64,000 nt of DNA from Bacteroidota bacterium (GTDB taxonomy: Bacteria > Bacteroidota > Bacteroidia > Chitinophagales > Saprospiraceae). This document shows, in pieces, positions 17,090 through 26,540 of the stretch; positions within the stretch are counted from its first letter, which is position 1, and each line of letters starts with the position of its first letter. The notes beneath the pieces are model-generated. The model had not been told where the DNA came from and searched no databases. It saw nothing but the letters and a program-made list of their open reading frames with translations. The DNA is taken from contig JAIUPL010000005.1 in assembly GCA_020160935.1 (NCBI GenBank), forward strand, positions 124,001 through 188,000, written 5' to 3'. The translations under genes were made by a program, and so were the position numbers.

Positions 17090-19297
17090 ATGAAAAAAAC
17101 GCTTGTTCTTGCGACCCTGCTCTGCTGCACGGGCTTTCTGACGGCCCAGAAACAGATAACCCTCGATGATTGCTTTCTGTTTTATAAGTTCTATCCTTCA
17201 TCTGGCGCAAAGTACCAGTACATGAAAGATGGTCTGCATTATGTCGATCTGGATGAAGGCAAATTGCACTTGCACAGTGTGCTGAATGAAAAATTTGATT
17301 CGGTGCTCACCCTGAAACTGCCACCCGCAGCCGCCGAATTTGACCAGTTTGAGTTCAGTGAAGATGAAACCCTGCTGCTGCTGCGCACCGCTAGCGAGCC
17401 GGTATATCGCCATTCCGTTCTGGCCAATTATTTCGTGTACAACCTCCAATCAGGTGAAACTACACCTGTGTATGAATCGGGAAAACAGCAGTTCGTGAGC
17501 CTTTCTCCGGATGGCGTCCAGGTGGCATTTGTTGCAGATAATAATTTGTTTATCAAGGATTTAAAATCAAAAAAAACGGTACAAATCACCCGCGACGGCG
17601 CAAAAAACAAGATCATCAACGGCTTGCCCGACTGGGTGTATGAAGAAGAATTCAGCCCGGTCGATGGCGACGGCATGGTGGCTACCAAATGGAGCCCCGA
17701 CGGATCGATGCTGGCATTCATCCGTTTTGACGAAACCAACGTACCCGAGTTTCCCCTCACCTGGTATGAAGGCGGCAACTACCCGCGCCGAAGCACTTTC
17801 AAATACCCGAAAGTGGGCGCTCAAAACTCGGTAGTAAGCGTACACCTCTATGATGCTGACGCCGGCACAATGAAGGGCGAACTGATGGGACTGGAAGCCG
17901 ACGACTATGTACCGCGCATCAACTGGACGCCTGATAACAAACTGATTATGAGCCGACTGAACCGCCTCCAGGATACCGTGGAATTGCTTCAGGCTGTGCC
18001 CGAACGGATCATTTCCGACCCTGAGGAGCCGCAAAAATGGATACCCACGCGCCTGCTACTTCGGGAAACGGATGCTGCCTATGTCGAACTGGAATCAGAA
18101 AACAAACTCATCCTGCTGCAACAGGGCGGCTTTTTGTGGACCAGCGAGCGCAGCGGATTTCAGCATATCCATTTATTCAAAGGTACACCAGGGGAAACAG
18201 GAACCGACCTCACGCCAGGCAATATCGATGTGACGGCTTTTTATGGCGTAGATGAGAAAAACGGCACATTTTATTACCAGACTGCCTCCCCGACACCCCT
18301 CGACCGGCAGGTGTGGGAAGGTAGCCTCAAGGGAGCCGCGCCGCGCCTGATGACGCCCGGAGCAGGCACCAATGAAGTGGTTTTCAGCCCTACGTTCGAA
18401 TATTATACCCATACCTGGCAGGACGCCAACACACCGCCCGTGGTGACGCTGCGCAAACGAAGCGGCGAAACCCTGCGCACGTTGATCAATAACAGCCGCG
18501 TGGTCAACCTTCGCCGCGAGTACGGATTTGTCGACAAAAAATTCTTTCAGATCAAAATCAACGACAGCATTGTGTTGAATGCCAGCATGATGCAACCCGC
18601 TCGCATGGATTCTACCCGCAAATACCCGGTGCTGTTCGATAATTACGGTGGCCCCGGCTCCCAAACAGTACAGAATTCCTACGACGGATACGTGGGCAAT
18701 TGGCACCAGATGCTGGTGCAAAAAGGTTATGTTATCGTGAGCGTCGATAACCGGGGCACGGGCGGGCGCGGGCGCGATTTCAAAAAATGCACCCAACTGC
18801 AACTCGGCAAATACGAAACCGAAGACCAGATCGCAGCAGCCCGTTATTTCCGCGCACAACCCTGGGTAGATGCCGGAAGAATCGGTATCTGGGGCTGGAG
18901 TTTCGGCGGCTACCTCAGCACTTCCTGTATCCTGAAAGGCAATGACGTATTCAAAATGGCCATGGCTGTGGCGCCCGTTACCAACTGGAAATGGTACGAT
19001 TCGGCCTACACCGAACGCTATATGCACACCATGAAAGACAATGCGGCGGGCTACGACGAAAATTCCCCCGTCAATTTTGCTTCCCTCCTGCGCGGCGACA
19101 ACTACCTGATCTGCCACGGCACAGCCGACGACAACGTACACTGGCAACAAACCACCGAAATGATCAATGCACTAGTGAAAGCCGGAAAACAATTCGATAC
19201 CTACTACTATCCCAACCGCAACCACGGCATCTATGGGGATAATGCGACACGGCATTTGTTTACGAAATTGACGGATTTTGTGCTGGAGAAATTGTAA
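17090..19297 (+). CDS. Exported S9 family peptidase, dipeptidyl peptidase IV type
   Basis: The ATG at 17090 starts a signal peptide (MKKTLVLATLLCCTGFLTAQ); 735 residues. The N-terminal two thirds is a DPP-IV beta-propeller, including the substrate-binding YEEEF segment (in GLPDWVYEEEF). The C-terminal alpha/beta-hydrolase domain has Ser604 in GWSFGGY, Asp680/681 in HGTADDNVH and His712 in RNHGIYG. Enzymes of this kind release Xaa-Pro (or Xaa-Ala) dipeptides from peptide N-termini in the periplasm. The gene is followed by an inverted repeat and the convergent rsmI-like gene. Confidence in the family is high. Confidence 0.95.
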   Translation: MKKTLVLATLLCCTGFLTAQKQITLDDCFLFYKFYPSSGAKYQYMKDGLHYVDLDEGKLHLHSVLNEKFDSVLTLKLPPAAAEFDQFEFSEDETLLLLRTASEPVYRHSVLANYFVYNLQSGETTPVYESGKQQFVSLSPDGVQVAFVADNNLFIKDLKSKKTVQITRDGAKNKIINGLPDWVYEEEFSPVDGDGMVATKWSPDGSMLAFIRFDETNVPEFPLTWYEGGNYPRRSTFKYPKVGAQNSVVSVHLYDADAGTMKGELMGLEADDYVPRINWTPDNKLIMSRLNRLQDTVELLQAVPERIISDPEEPQKWIPTRLLLRETDAAYVELESENKLILLQQGGFLWTSERSGFQHIHLFKGTPGETGTDLTPGNIDVTAFYGVDEKNGTFYYQTASPTPLDRQVWEGSLKGAAPRLMTPGAGTNEVVFSPTFEYYTHTWQDANTPPVVTLRKRSGETLRTLINNSRVVNLRREYGFVDKKFFQIKINDSIVLNASMMQPARMDSTRKYPVLFDNYGGPGSQTVQNSYDGYVGNWHQMLVQKGYVIVSVDNRGTGGRGRDFKKCTQLQLGKYETEDQIAAARYFRAQPWVDAGRIGIWGWSFGGYLSTSCILKGNDVFKMAMAVAPVTNWKWYDSAYTERYMHTMKDNAAGYDENSPVNFASLLRGDNYLICHGTADDNVHWQQTTEMINALVKAGKQFDTYYYPNRNHGIYGDNATRHLFTKLTDFVLEKL

Positions 19298-19312
19298 TGC
19301 GGGAATTTGAAT

Positions 19313-19435
19313 TAGGATTTTGGGAATTTAAAGGATTAGAAGGATTCCCGACTTAGAGTGTACAATTTTGTGAATTTGATTAATTGTACGCTCTAAGTCG
19401 GGAATCCTTCTAATCCTTTAAATGCCCAAAATCCT
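19313..19435. repeat. Near-perfect palindrome, about 54-bp arms
   Basis: The arm at 19313-19366 recurs as the reverse complement at 19382-19435 around a 15-bp centre. It contains GGATT words and a TAGAGTGTAC core (19354-19363). It occupies almost all of the convergent gap between the DPP-IV gene and the methylase gene and stops 2 bp before the latter's TGA. Its position suits a bidirectional terminator. Confidence 0.95.
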
Positions 19436-19437
19436 GT

Positions 19438-20169
19438 TCAACCACCTCCCCCCATCATAAACACACAAGGCAATTTCCCCAGCACCGGCTTTTCTTTTTT
19501 CCAATCGCGCACGGGCAGCGAACGCACCAGTTCGGCGGCGCCGCTGAGATCTTGTGCCAGTCCGAACACGGTAGTGGGCTGGAGGGTTTCGAGCGCTACG
19601 TCCACCACCATTTGCGAGCGATAAGGCGTTTCGATAAAAAGTTGAGTCTGGTTTTGTTGGCGTGCCTGGTTTTCCAGTCGCCGCAAATCGGTAGCCAGTT
19701 CGGGCCGCTTGGCCGACAAATACCCGTGAAATGCAAACTTCTGTCCGTTCATGCCGGAAGCCATCAAGGCCAGCAGCAGGGACGAAGGGCCTACGAGCGG
19801 CACTACTTTCACCCCTTTTCGGTGGGCCAGTGCCACAATATGCGCACCGGGGTCGGCCACGCCGGGGCAGCCTGCCTCGGAGAGCAGTCCTACATCTTTC
19901 CCTGCTGCTATGGCCTGTAAAAATATGGTTTCTGCTTCGTTGTCCGCCGGTCCGCGCTTGTTGGCCACATCCGTTTCATGTTGCGGCATTTCCACAAATA
20001 CGAGTTCGGGCAAGGGCCGTTCCGGGCCAATGCTTTTGATAAAATGCCGCGCCGTTTTGGCCCTTTCTACAATAAATACCTCCAGCCGCCGGGCTGTTTC
20101 CTGCACATAGGGTGGAATGGTGTGCAAGGCATTTTCTGCGATGGGAACGGGAATGAGGTAGAGTGCCAC
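19438..20169 (-). CDS. SAM-dependent methyltransferase of the RsmI / tetrapyrrole methylase family
   Basis: A 243-residue protein with an apparent GTG start (20167-20169). The tetrapyrrole methylase fold is seen in LYLIPVPI at the N-terminus, DVGLLSEAGCPGVADPGA (compare SDAGTP in RsmI), VVPLVGPSSLLLALMASG and FHGYL. RsmI methylates the ribose of C1402 in 16S rRNA; Bacteroidota carry this shorter paralogue as well as a canonical RsmI, so the target here is not certain. The gene is divergent from scpA across a palindrome that appears to hold its promoter. Confidence 0.85.
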   Translation of the reverse strand: MALYLIPVPIAENALHTIPPYVQETARRLEVFIVERAKTARHFIKSIGPERPLPELVFVEMPQHETDVANKRGPADNEAETIFLQAIAAGKDVGLLSEAGCPGVADPGAHIVALAHRKGVKVVPLVGPSSLLLALMASGMNGQKFAFHGYLSAKRPELATDLRRLENQARQQNQTQLFIETPYRSQMVVDVALETLQPTTVFGLAQDLSGAAELVRSLPVRDWKKEKPVLGKLPCVFMMGGGG

Positions 20170-20199
20170 TGCCGATGGTGAGTTATTAGTTATTGGTTA

Positions 20200-20229
20200 T
20201 TGGTTATTAGGGTGGTAGGGGTACATTTG
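20200..20229 (+). promoter_or_regulatory. Candidate scpA promoter in left palindrome arm
   Basis: TTG at 20200-20202, a 19-bp spacer and TACATTTG at 20222-20229 match the Bacteroidetes -33/-7 layout and point to scpA. The TTG belongs to the repeated TTATTGG word. Confidence 0.6.
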
Positions 20230-20272
20230 CACAATTGTGTAGCCCCACAGTAAGAGACGCCATAAAATTGTG

Positions 20273-20302
20273 CAAATGTACCCCTACCACCCTAATAACC
20301 AA
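20273..20302 (-). promoter_or_regulatory. Candidate rsmI-like gene promoter in right palindrome arm
   Basis: Exact mirror of the scpA promoter: on the minus strand TTG (20302-20300), 19 bp, TACATTTG (20280-20273), pointing at the methylase gene. Confidence 0.6.
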
Positions 20303-20323
20303 TAACCAATAACTAATAACCAC

Positions 20324-21067
20324 ATGGCCGAAACCTTCACCATAAAACTCCCTGCATTCGAGGGCCCGTTTGACCTCCTGCTCTTTTTCATCGAGCGGGA
20401 CGAACTGGATATTTACAACATTCCCATTGCGCAGATAACCGACGATTTTTTGGGGTATCTGCGGCAAATGGAGGCCATGAGCGTCGATCTGGCATCCGAG
20501 TTCATTGTGGTGGCGGCCACGCTGATGCGCATCAAGGCAAAAATGCTGCTGCCTAGAAAACAACTTGATGAAGAAGGCAACGAAATTGACCCGCGCCGCG
20601 AACTCGTCGATCGCCTGCTCGAATACAAACGTTACAAAAGCGTGCTGGAAGACCTGCGCCGCCTCGAAGAAGTGCGCGCTTTCATGAACCCGCGCGGCTA
20701 TGCCGGCACCGAACTGCGCAAACTGGCCGAACACGCCCTCGCCGATGCCGAAATGGAATCGGTGACGCTGTACAAACTACTTCGTGTATTCGAACGCCTG
20801 ATGAACCGCTTCGAGGAAGAAAAAAAAGCGAAACGGGTACATACGGTGTACAATTTCAACTACACCATCCAGGAACAGCGCGCATACCTGCAAAATACCC
20901 TGAAAAAAGGTGAAAAAACCAGTTTCGAATCGCTTTTCCTGGCCCTGGAAAATCGCATTCATGCCATCGTGACCTTCCTGGCGCTGCTCGAATTGCTCAA
21001 TGCCCAGGAAGTGACCCTGATTCAGGGCGATGGCGCGAATAATTTCTGGCTGACGCTGCCGGAGTAG
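20324..21067 (+). CDS. scpA: Segregation and condensation protein A (ScpA)
   Basis: A 247-residue protein with the kleisin N-terminal motif FEGPFDLLLFFIERDELDIYNIPI, then ITDDFLGYL and ASEFIVVAATLMRIKAKMLLP, all diagnostic for ScpA. The C-terminal winged-helix region (VTFLALLELLNAQEVTLIQ) binds the SMC head. ScpA bridges SMC heads in the chromosome condensation complex; scpB and smc are not in this window. The ATG is 2 bp after the palindrome, and the stop codon TAG is part of the first word (GGCAAGA) of the next repeat arm. Confidence 0.96.
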   Translation: MAETFTIKLPAFEGPFDLLLFFIERDELDIYNIPIAQITDDFLGYLRQMEAMSVDLASEFIVVAATLMRIKAKMLLPRKQLDEEGNEIDPRRELVDRLLEYKRYKSVLEDLRRLEEVRAFMNPRGYAGTELRKLAEHALADAEMESVTLYKLLRVFERLMNRFEEEKKAKRVHTVYNFNYTIQEQRAYLQNTLKKGEKTSFESLFLALENRIHAIVTFLALLELLNAQEVTLIQGDGANNFWLTLPE

Positions 21068-21100
21068 GCAAGAGGCAAAGGGCAAGAGGCAAGGGGCAAG
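21065..21100 (+). repeat. Repeat arm of GGCAAGA/GGCAAGG heptamers (left partner)
   Basis: About five 7-bp words starting at the scpA stop codon. The reverse-complement words (CCCTTGC) form a longer tract at 21848-21940, so the two tracts are inverted with respect to each other and enclose the AT-rich gene 21220-21825. Confidence 0.85.
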
Positions 21101-21219
21101 TATAACACAAACAATGGACAAGGGTAAGACGTCGGTGGTATGGGCTTTAGATGTCGGGAGATTATCTTTTAAGGCGATGGTATTCAGGCTGTTACGGCCG
21201 AAAAAATCCCAAATATGCT

Positions 21220-21825
21220 CTAATGCTCTTGCCTTAAGGAATTAAAAAGTGAATCAATATTATCATCAATAGGTGTAATCTTTATACAGTTCTGTTCCAT
21301 ATGATATGGGAAACCTATTTGGTAAGTCGTATTATTTTCCAACGTATCGGCCCATTTTGTTTTTAACACCCTGGAGTTATGATTAAATCTTGAGAACAAT
21401 ACTTTTATCTGAAAATAGGATTCATCAGGGCAACTCCAATCCCCATCAAGTGGGAGATCAATCAAAAAATACTTGGTTTGTTTTGGAATGATAGGTTGAT
21501 AATTGCCCATAGGGAGATCTAGATAATATCTGAAATATGCTAAGTTTTCGCCTCTGATATTAAAGCCATCTACATTGCAGATCAAGGTATTCACATCTGT
21601 AGATGACCCCTGATATACCCAGATTGAATCATTTGTATTGTTGGTAATTTTTACCCTGGCTTGCCACAATGGAAGGTCGTTTTGGCTTTTAGGGGAATGT
21701 AGGAAATGGTCAATTAATACAAATTCAACTGGATTTAATCTCCAAGATGCCTTTACAGGTTTCTGACAACTAAAGAAAATAAAAAGGTATAACAGACAAA
21801 ATGCTTTGCTACAAAATGATGCCAT
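21220..21825 (-). CDS. AT-rich putative lipoprotein, unrecognised
   Basis: A 201-residue protein beginning MASFCSKAFCLLYLFIFFSC, a likely lipoprotein signal with the lipidated Cys at residue 20. No family is recognised. The mature part is polar with several Trp and Asp residues (WRLNPVEFVLIDHFLHSP, DLPLDGDWSCPDESYFQIKVLF) and looks like a small beta-sandwich. Base composition is clearly AT-richer than its neighbours. It is enclosed by inverted heptamer tracts at 21065-21100 and 21848-21940. Recent acquisition or a poorly conserved envelope gene are both possible. The 150 bp before scpA's repeat contain no supported gene. Confidence 0.65.
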   Translation of the reverse strand: MASFCSKAFCLLYLFIFFSCQKPVKASWRLNPVEFVLIDHFLHSPKSQNDLPLWQARVKITNNTNDSIWVYQGSSTDVNTLICNVDGFNIRGENLAYFRYYLDLPMGNYQPIIPKQTKYFLIDLPLDGDWSCPDESYFQIKVLFSRFNHNSRVLKTKWADTLENNTTYQIGFPYHMEQNCIKITPIDDNIDSLFNSLRQEH

Positions 21826-21847
21826 AATCAGTATCTTTTAGATTTTT

Positions 21848-21940
21848 TGCCCCTTGCCCCTTGCCCCTTGCCCCTTGCCCCTTGCCCCTTGCCCCTTGCC
21901 CCTTGCCCCTTGCCCCTTGTCCCTTGCCCCTTGCCCCTTC
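21848..21940 (-). repeat. Tandem CCCTTGC heptamer tract, about 13 copies
   Basis: Thirteen nearly identical 7-bp units, the purest tract in the window. It ends exactly at the TGA stop codon (21939-21941) of the HD-domain gene. Open reading frames through it encode only Leu-Ala-Pro-Cys-Pro repeats and are not genes. Confidence 0.95.
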
Positions 21941-22541
21941 ACCCGCCCTCTTCCCGAATCTTCACCACCTCAATCCCTTCAATTGTCTTTTCAAACCACT
22001 TCAGCGGCGCCTGCGTCTTGTCGCCCGACTGTGTATCGCATTTAAAAAACAGGTAGTATAGTTGCAGGCAGTAGTTCATGCGTTCGAGTAGGCTTTCCAG
22101 CGAAGTGCGCCGCGCTGAAGGCGCGGTAGGGCCGTGCCGCGCATCAAGCCAGATATAATAGGCGTCGTCGTGCGTTTCGATGATGTCCAGTACGATTGGG
22201 TCGTCGAGGTGGTTTTCCATAAACCTCCTGGCCAGCAGGCTGTGGTGTTTCGACCAGTCGCGCGGGCGGCTCCGGTCTTCGGCATATTTGAATGTATCGT
22301 GCGACAGGGCGATGAGGCGCAGTCGGTTGCGGTCTTCCGCCGACAAGCCCTCGATCAGGTCGATATTGTCGAACACCTCGCGTACGTGCAGACAAACGCG
22401 GCCTTCCGGATGCCCATAACGCGGCTCGCCCCACAAAAGTCCATACTGGAATTCCGGGATCGTCAACAGGCGCTCTTCCAGCGGATTTTCAGGCTGCAAG
22501 AGTTTTTCCAATGCGTTCGGTTCGTCAAAAAAACGCTTCAT
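21939..22541 (-). CDS. HD-domain-like protein
   Basis: From Met at 22541 (MKRFFDEPNALEKLL) the protein is 200 residues; an upstream ATG at 22601 would add 20 residues. Metal-binding residues in HD spacing are visible: CLHVREVFDNID, LIALSHDTFKYAED, HHSLLARRFMENH and IIETHDDAYYIW. These resemble small HD phosphohydrolases that cleave nucleotides or nucleoside phosphates. The substrate is unknown. The gene starts divergently from the HtrA gene. Confidence 0.72.
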   Translation of the reverse strand: MKRFFDEPNALEKLLQPENPLEERLLTIPEFQYGLLWGEPRYGHPEGRVCLHVREVFDNIDLIEGLSAEDRNRLRLIALSHDTFKYAEDRSRPRDWSKHHSLLARRFMENHLDDPIVLDIIETHDDAYYIWLDARHGPTAPSARRTSLESLLERMNYCLQLYYLFFKCDTQSGDKTQAPLKWFEKTIEGIEVVKIREEGG

Positions 22542-22777
22542 CGGCGACGTTGGTCGGTCAAAAACTGAATTTGGTCGGTCGAAGGTAAGGGGGCTTATCA
22601 TAGGTACAAAATTTTGGCGTTTCAGGTGCTGCTTTTGTTCGCAACAACAAATTGGCCTGCTTGGTTAAAGAGACGTTAAAATATGGAATTCCGGCAGCAA
22701 TTCAATTCTTCCTGCGTTTCACAAGCATCTTTGACAAACAAATTCGATTCTTTTCACAACCAACCAAGGGTTCAAAC

Positions 22778-23929
22778 ATGAATAAGTTTTGGTCCACAGT
22801 TCTTGCCGGCGCTACAGGTGGCGTGATTGCATTCGGTGCGGCAAAACTGACAGAAAAGCCCCAAATTGTATCCAACCCCGAAACGCCGACCTACGCGCGT
22901 CAGGTGAACTACGGCAGCGCACCCGTGCCCTTTGATTTTACACGGGCAGCCGAACGTTCCATGGATGCGGTGGTACACATTAAAGCCTCTGAAAGCAAAC
23001 AGGCTGCCATACAGCGGCAGCGTGACCAGCGCTACTCCGATCCGTTCCAGTTTTTCTTCGGACAGCGTTTTCAATATGAGCCCCAACCACGTTCCGGCAC
23101 CGGCTCCGGTGTGATTTATACGGACGACGGCTATATTCTTACAAACAACCACGTGGTGGATTTTGCAGATGAATTCGAGGTGACGCTGCACGACAACCGC
23201 GAATTCAAAGCCCGCCTCGTGGGCCGCGATGAAAGTACCGACATGGCAGTCATAAAAATTGACGCCAAAGACCTGCCTGCCATCCAGATCGGCAACTCCG
23301 ACGACGTGAAAGTAGGGGAGTGGGTACTGGCTGTCGGAAACCCCTTCGACCTGACTTCCACCGTGACGGCCGGTATCGTGAGCGCCAAAGCCCGCGACAT
23401 CGACATTATTAAAGGCGCCAGCGGTATCGAATCTTTTATTCAAACTGATGCAGCCGTGAACCCCGGCAACTCTGGCGGCGCGCTGGTGGATGTTGAGGGC
23501 CGTCTGATCGGTATCAACTCGGCCATTGCTACCCCAACCGGTGTTTTTGCAGGATACTCCTTTGCCATCCCGGTCAATCTGGTGAAGCGTATTGCCGACG
23601 ACCTGATTAAATATGGCAGTTACAAACGCCCTTACCTTGGCGTGAATATTGCTACCATGGATAGTTATGTAGCCCGCGAACTGAACCTGGATTACACGCA
23701 GGGTGTTGCAGTAGTGGAAGTGCCCGACAATCAAGGCTCCGCTGCACAGGCTGGAATACAGCCAAAAGACATCATCACCAAAGTAAATGGCAAAAATGTG
23801 ACAAGCACCGCAGAACTTATGGAGATGATCGGACGTTCTAAGGTGGGCGAAACAGTAAATGTATCGATTATTCGCGACGGGAAAACACAAGTGGTCCCGG
23901 TACGACTAAAGACAAGAAGCGACGGTTGA
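22778..23929 (+). CDS. HtrA/Deg-type trypsin-like serine protease with one PDZ domain
   Basis: The ATG at 22778 gives 383 residues; the N-terminal hydrophobic stretch (MNKFWSTVLAGATGGVIAFGAA) is a membrane anchor or signal. The catalytic triad is clear: His125 in TNNHVVDF, Asp155 in STDMAVIKID and Ser232 in NPGNSGGALVD. GSGVIYTDDGYILTNNHVV is the usual HtrA lead-in. A single PDZ domain (about residues 285-375, YLGVNIATMD to VPVRL) follows, so the layout is DegS-like rather than the two-PDZ DegP layout. Predicted role: envelope protein quality control or stress signalling. Confidence 0.93.
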   Translation: MNKFWSTVLAGATGGVIAFGAAKLTEKPQIVSNPETPTYARQVNYGSAPVPFDFTRAAERSMDAVVHIKASESKQAAIQRQRDQRYSDPFQFFFGQRFQYEPQPRSGTGSGVIYTDDGYILTNNHVVDFADEFEVTLHDNREFKARLVGRDESTDMAVIKIDAKDLPAIQIGNSDDVKVGEWVLAVGNPFDLTSTVTAGIVSAKARDIDIIKGASGIESFIQTDAAVNPGNSGGALVDVEGRLIGINSAIATPTGVFAGYSFAIPVNLVKRIADDLIKYGSYKRPYLGVNIATMDSYVARELNLDYTQGVAVVEVPDNQGSAAQAGIQPKDIITKVNGKNVTSTAELMEMIGRSKVGETVNVSIIRDGKTQVVPVRLKTRSDG

Positions 23930-24025
23930 GCCCCGGCTTTAGCCGTTTCCTACAAATAAAAAGTTGGTTTTTCGTTTTGTTTTGATGTGTCTGCTCTGCG
24001 CAATGCAGGGCAGACTTTTTTTTTC

Positions 24026-24436
24026 TGGTGTTTTGGTGTTTCTGTGTTTCTGTGTTTTAGTGTTTTGGTGTTTTTGTATGCGTTGCTTTTGGCATTTTTG
24101 CGTAATATCATGCCTTTAAATAGCAACCTTAGGGAATGTTCAAAAAACCGTGTGAATGGATGCTATTAGTGTATTTTTTTCGCAGCCTTTTGCCACTCCG
24201 CCGCCTTGTCCTCCTGACGGGAACCGTCCACTCTACGAGGGAAAATACGTTGTTACGCACCGTAGAGTGGACGGTTCCCGTCAGGAGGACAAGGCGGTGG
24301 CGTGGCAAAAGGCTGCGAAAAAAAACGCAAAAATCCGGATGAAAACGGTTTTCTGAGCACTCCCTCAACCTTAAATGTCAAGAGCAACGCATACCAAAAC
24401 ACCAAAACACCAAAACACAAAAACACCCACTCACAC
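24026..24436. repeat. Very long nested palindrome (about 410 bp) with GTGTTTTG words
   Basis: The outer arms (24026-24095 and 24381-24436) are GGTGTTTTGGTGTTT-type words and their complement CCAAAACACC. The inner arms (24174-24235 and 24263-24325) are almost perfect complements with a TAGAGTGGAC core (24263-24272). The intermediate segments pair only in part. It fills most of the 508-bp gap between the HtrA and DUF255 genes. No other gene is seen in this gap. Confidence 0.93.
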
Positions 24437-24437
24437 A

Positions 24438-26525
24438 ATGAACCACCTCCACCACGAGCGCTCCCCTTACCTCCTCCAGCACGCCCACAATCCGGTAGAC
24501 TGGTATGCCTGGAAGCCGGAAGCCTTCGAACGCGCCCGCGCCGAGCAAAAACCGATTTTGGTGAGCATCGGTTATTCCACCTGCCACTGGTGCCATGTCA
24601 TGGAACGCGAATCTTTTGAAAACGAACAGGTGGCAGCGTTCATGAACGAACATTTCGTCAATATCAAGGTCGATCGCGAAGAGCGCCCCGATGTGGATGC
24701 CATTTACATGGAAGCCTGCCAGATTATGACAGGTGGCGGCGGCTGGCCGCTCAATTGTTTTCTGACGCCCGAAGGCAAACCCTTTTATGCCGGCACTTAT
24801 TTCCCGCCGCGCCCTGCGCACAACCGGCCTTCCTGGATGCAACTGCTGCAATACCTGGCCGATGTGTGGAAAAATGAGCCGCAAAAAGCGCTCGATCAAG
24901 CCGAAAAACTTACCCGACATATCGAACACAACGAAGGAGTATTCCTCCGTAAAAATGAAAATCCGGAACTGAGCCACGCTACCGGATTTACGCCAGCCGA
25001 TCTCGATGCCGTTTTCAGCCGTCTCCAACGCGACTTCGATCTGCGGGAAGGCGGTTTTGGGGGCGCGCCGAAATTTCCCGCCACCATGGCTATTCGTTTT
25101 TTGCTCGCGTATCAGTATTTACGTCAGCAACCCGCAGCGCTCGAACACGCCCTGTTTTCGCTGGATAGAATGATTGGCGGCGGCATTTATGACCAGATTG
25201 GCGGCGGGTTTGCCCGTTATGCTACCGACCGGGCCTGGCTGGTGCCGCATTTTGAAAAAATGCTGTACGACAATGCCCTGCTCGTGTCGGCCCTGGCAGA
25301 TGCCAGTATGCTGGCGCAGGAATATGCCGCACAAAACCCGGAATGGGCACGCCGCGAACGCCTTTACAACGACACCATTCGCGAAACCCTGCAATTTATC
25401 GAACGCGAAATGACCCACCCGGAAGGCGGGTTTTACTCGGCCCTCGATGCCGATTCGGAAGGTGTGGAAGGAAAATTTTATGTGTGGGAGCAGGCAGAGA
25501 TAGAAGCGGCTCTGGGCGCCAATGCCGAATTGTTCTGCGCTTTTTATGGCGTAACGCCCGAGGGCAACTGGGAAGAAAAAAATATCCTGTGGCGCCCTGA
25601 AACGTTGGAAGCATTCGCTGCGCGCGAAAACATGGAAGTGGATGACCTGAAAAAACGCCTGGCCGCCGGGCGAGAAAAACTCCTGGCTGTTCGCACTACC
25701 CGCATTCGTCCGGGTCTCGACGATAAAATATTGCTGGGCTGGAATGCCTTGATGTGCTCGGGGTATGTAGCAGCATACCGCGCCTTGCAGGAAGAATCCT
25801 GGTGCGCCGTTGCCGTGCGCAACATGGATTTTTTACTCGAAAAATTCCAGTCCGACACCGGCGATACACTCCTGCATACCTGGAAAGACGGCCATGTTCA
25901 GTACGACGCTTTTCTGGAAGATTATGCCTTCCTGATTGCTGCCCTGATCGATTTATACGAGATTACCTTCGATCTCAACTATTTACGCCATGCCGAAAAA
26001 TATACAGGGCTGGTTTTGAGTTATTTCTCTGATTCGGCTACCGGACTGTTTTATTTTACCGGCAGTCATCAGACCGATGTGGTGATGCGGAAAAAAGATT
26101 TGCAGGACAACGCCACCCCGTCGGGCAACAGCACGATGGCGCACAATTTGCAACGTCTGGCGATACTACTGGGTAGAACCGACTGGCAGGAACGCGCCCA
26201 ACAAATGCTGAAACAGGTGGAAGATGCGGTGAAAACATACCCGCGTTCGTTCGAGCGCTGGGCCATGGCATTGCTCATGGAGGCATATCCGTACCACGAA
26301 ATTGCCATTCTCGGAAAGGATGCAGCGGAAAAGGCTGCAACCATAAGGGGGCACTTTTTGCCCAATGCAGTAATAGCCGCCTCCGTGCAAATAAGCGACG
26401 AATTGCCTCTTTTGGCTGAAAAGGTAGCAGGAAATGATACGGCTTTGATTTATGTTTGTCGGGATTTCACTTGTCAGCGACCTGTAGCAACGATTGGTGA
26501 ATTTTGGGAACTAGTTCGACCATAA
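24438..26525 (+). CDS. Thioredoxin domain-containing protein, DUF255 / YyaL (SSP411) family
   Basis: The true start is taken at the ATG at 24438 ([20 protein letters not shown]), where family members begin; the in-frame codons before it are repeat arm. The 695 residues have an N-terminal thioredoxin-like domain with [10 protein letters not shown] (Cys49, Cys52) and an (alpha/alpha)6-barrel of the six-hairpin glycosidase type ([36 protein letters not shown]). Human SPATA20 is a homologue. The biochemical role is not settled. The stop is 15 bp before porP/sprF, but a functional link is not implied. Confidence 0.92.
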   Translation: MNHLHHERSPYLLQHAHNPVDWYAWKPEAFERARAEQKPILVSIGYSTCHWCHVMERESFENEQVAAFMNEHFVNIKVDREERPDVDAIYMEACQIMTGGGGWPLNCFLTPEGKPFYAGTYFPPRPAHNRPSWMQLLQYLADVWKNEPQKALDQAEKLTRHIEHNEGVFLRKNENPELSHATGFTPADLDAVFSRLQRDFDLREGGFGGAPKFPATMAIRFLLAYQYLRQQPAALEHALFSLDRMIGGGIYDQIGGGFARYATDRAWLVPHFEKMLYDNALLVSALADASMLAQEYAAQNPEWARRERLYNDTIRETLQFIEREMTHPEGGFYSALDADSEGVEGKFYVWEQAEIEAALGANAELFCAFYGVTPEGNWEEKNILWRPETLEAFAARENMEVDDLKKRLAAGREKLLAVRTTRIRPGLDDKILLGWNALMCSGYVAAYRALQEESWCAVAVRNMDFLLEKFQSDTGDTLLHTWKDGHVQYDAFLEDYAFLIAALIDLYEITFDLNYLRHAEKYTGLVLSYFSDSATGLFYFTGSHQTDVVMRKKDLQDNATPSGNSTMAHNLQRLAILLGRTDWQERAQQMLKQVEDAVKTYPRSFERWAMALLMEAYPYHEIAILGKDAAEKAATIRGHFLPNAVIAASVQISDELPLLAEKVAGNDTALIYVCRDFTCQRPVATIGEFWELVRP

Positions 26526-26540
26526 CCAACCCAATAAGTT

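Larger units (their letters stand above)
20181..20321. repeat. Palindrome between divergent rsmI-like gene and scpA
   Basis: The arms 20181-20238 and about 20264-20321 are reverse complements. The outer part is TTATTGG/TTATTAG words; the inner part is GGGTGGTAGGGGTACATTTG and its mirror. The whole intergenic region is only 154 bp, so promoters of both genes must lie in or next to it. Confidence 0.95.

Noticed and set aside
21847-22061. Overlapping plus-strand ORFs coding Leu-Ala-Pro-Cys-Pro repeats
   Set aside because: All frames through the CCCTTGC tract are open because the 7-bp unit has no stop; this is translation of a repeat, not a gene.
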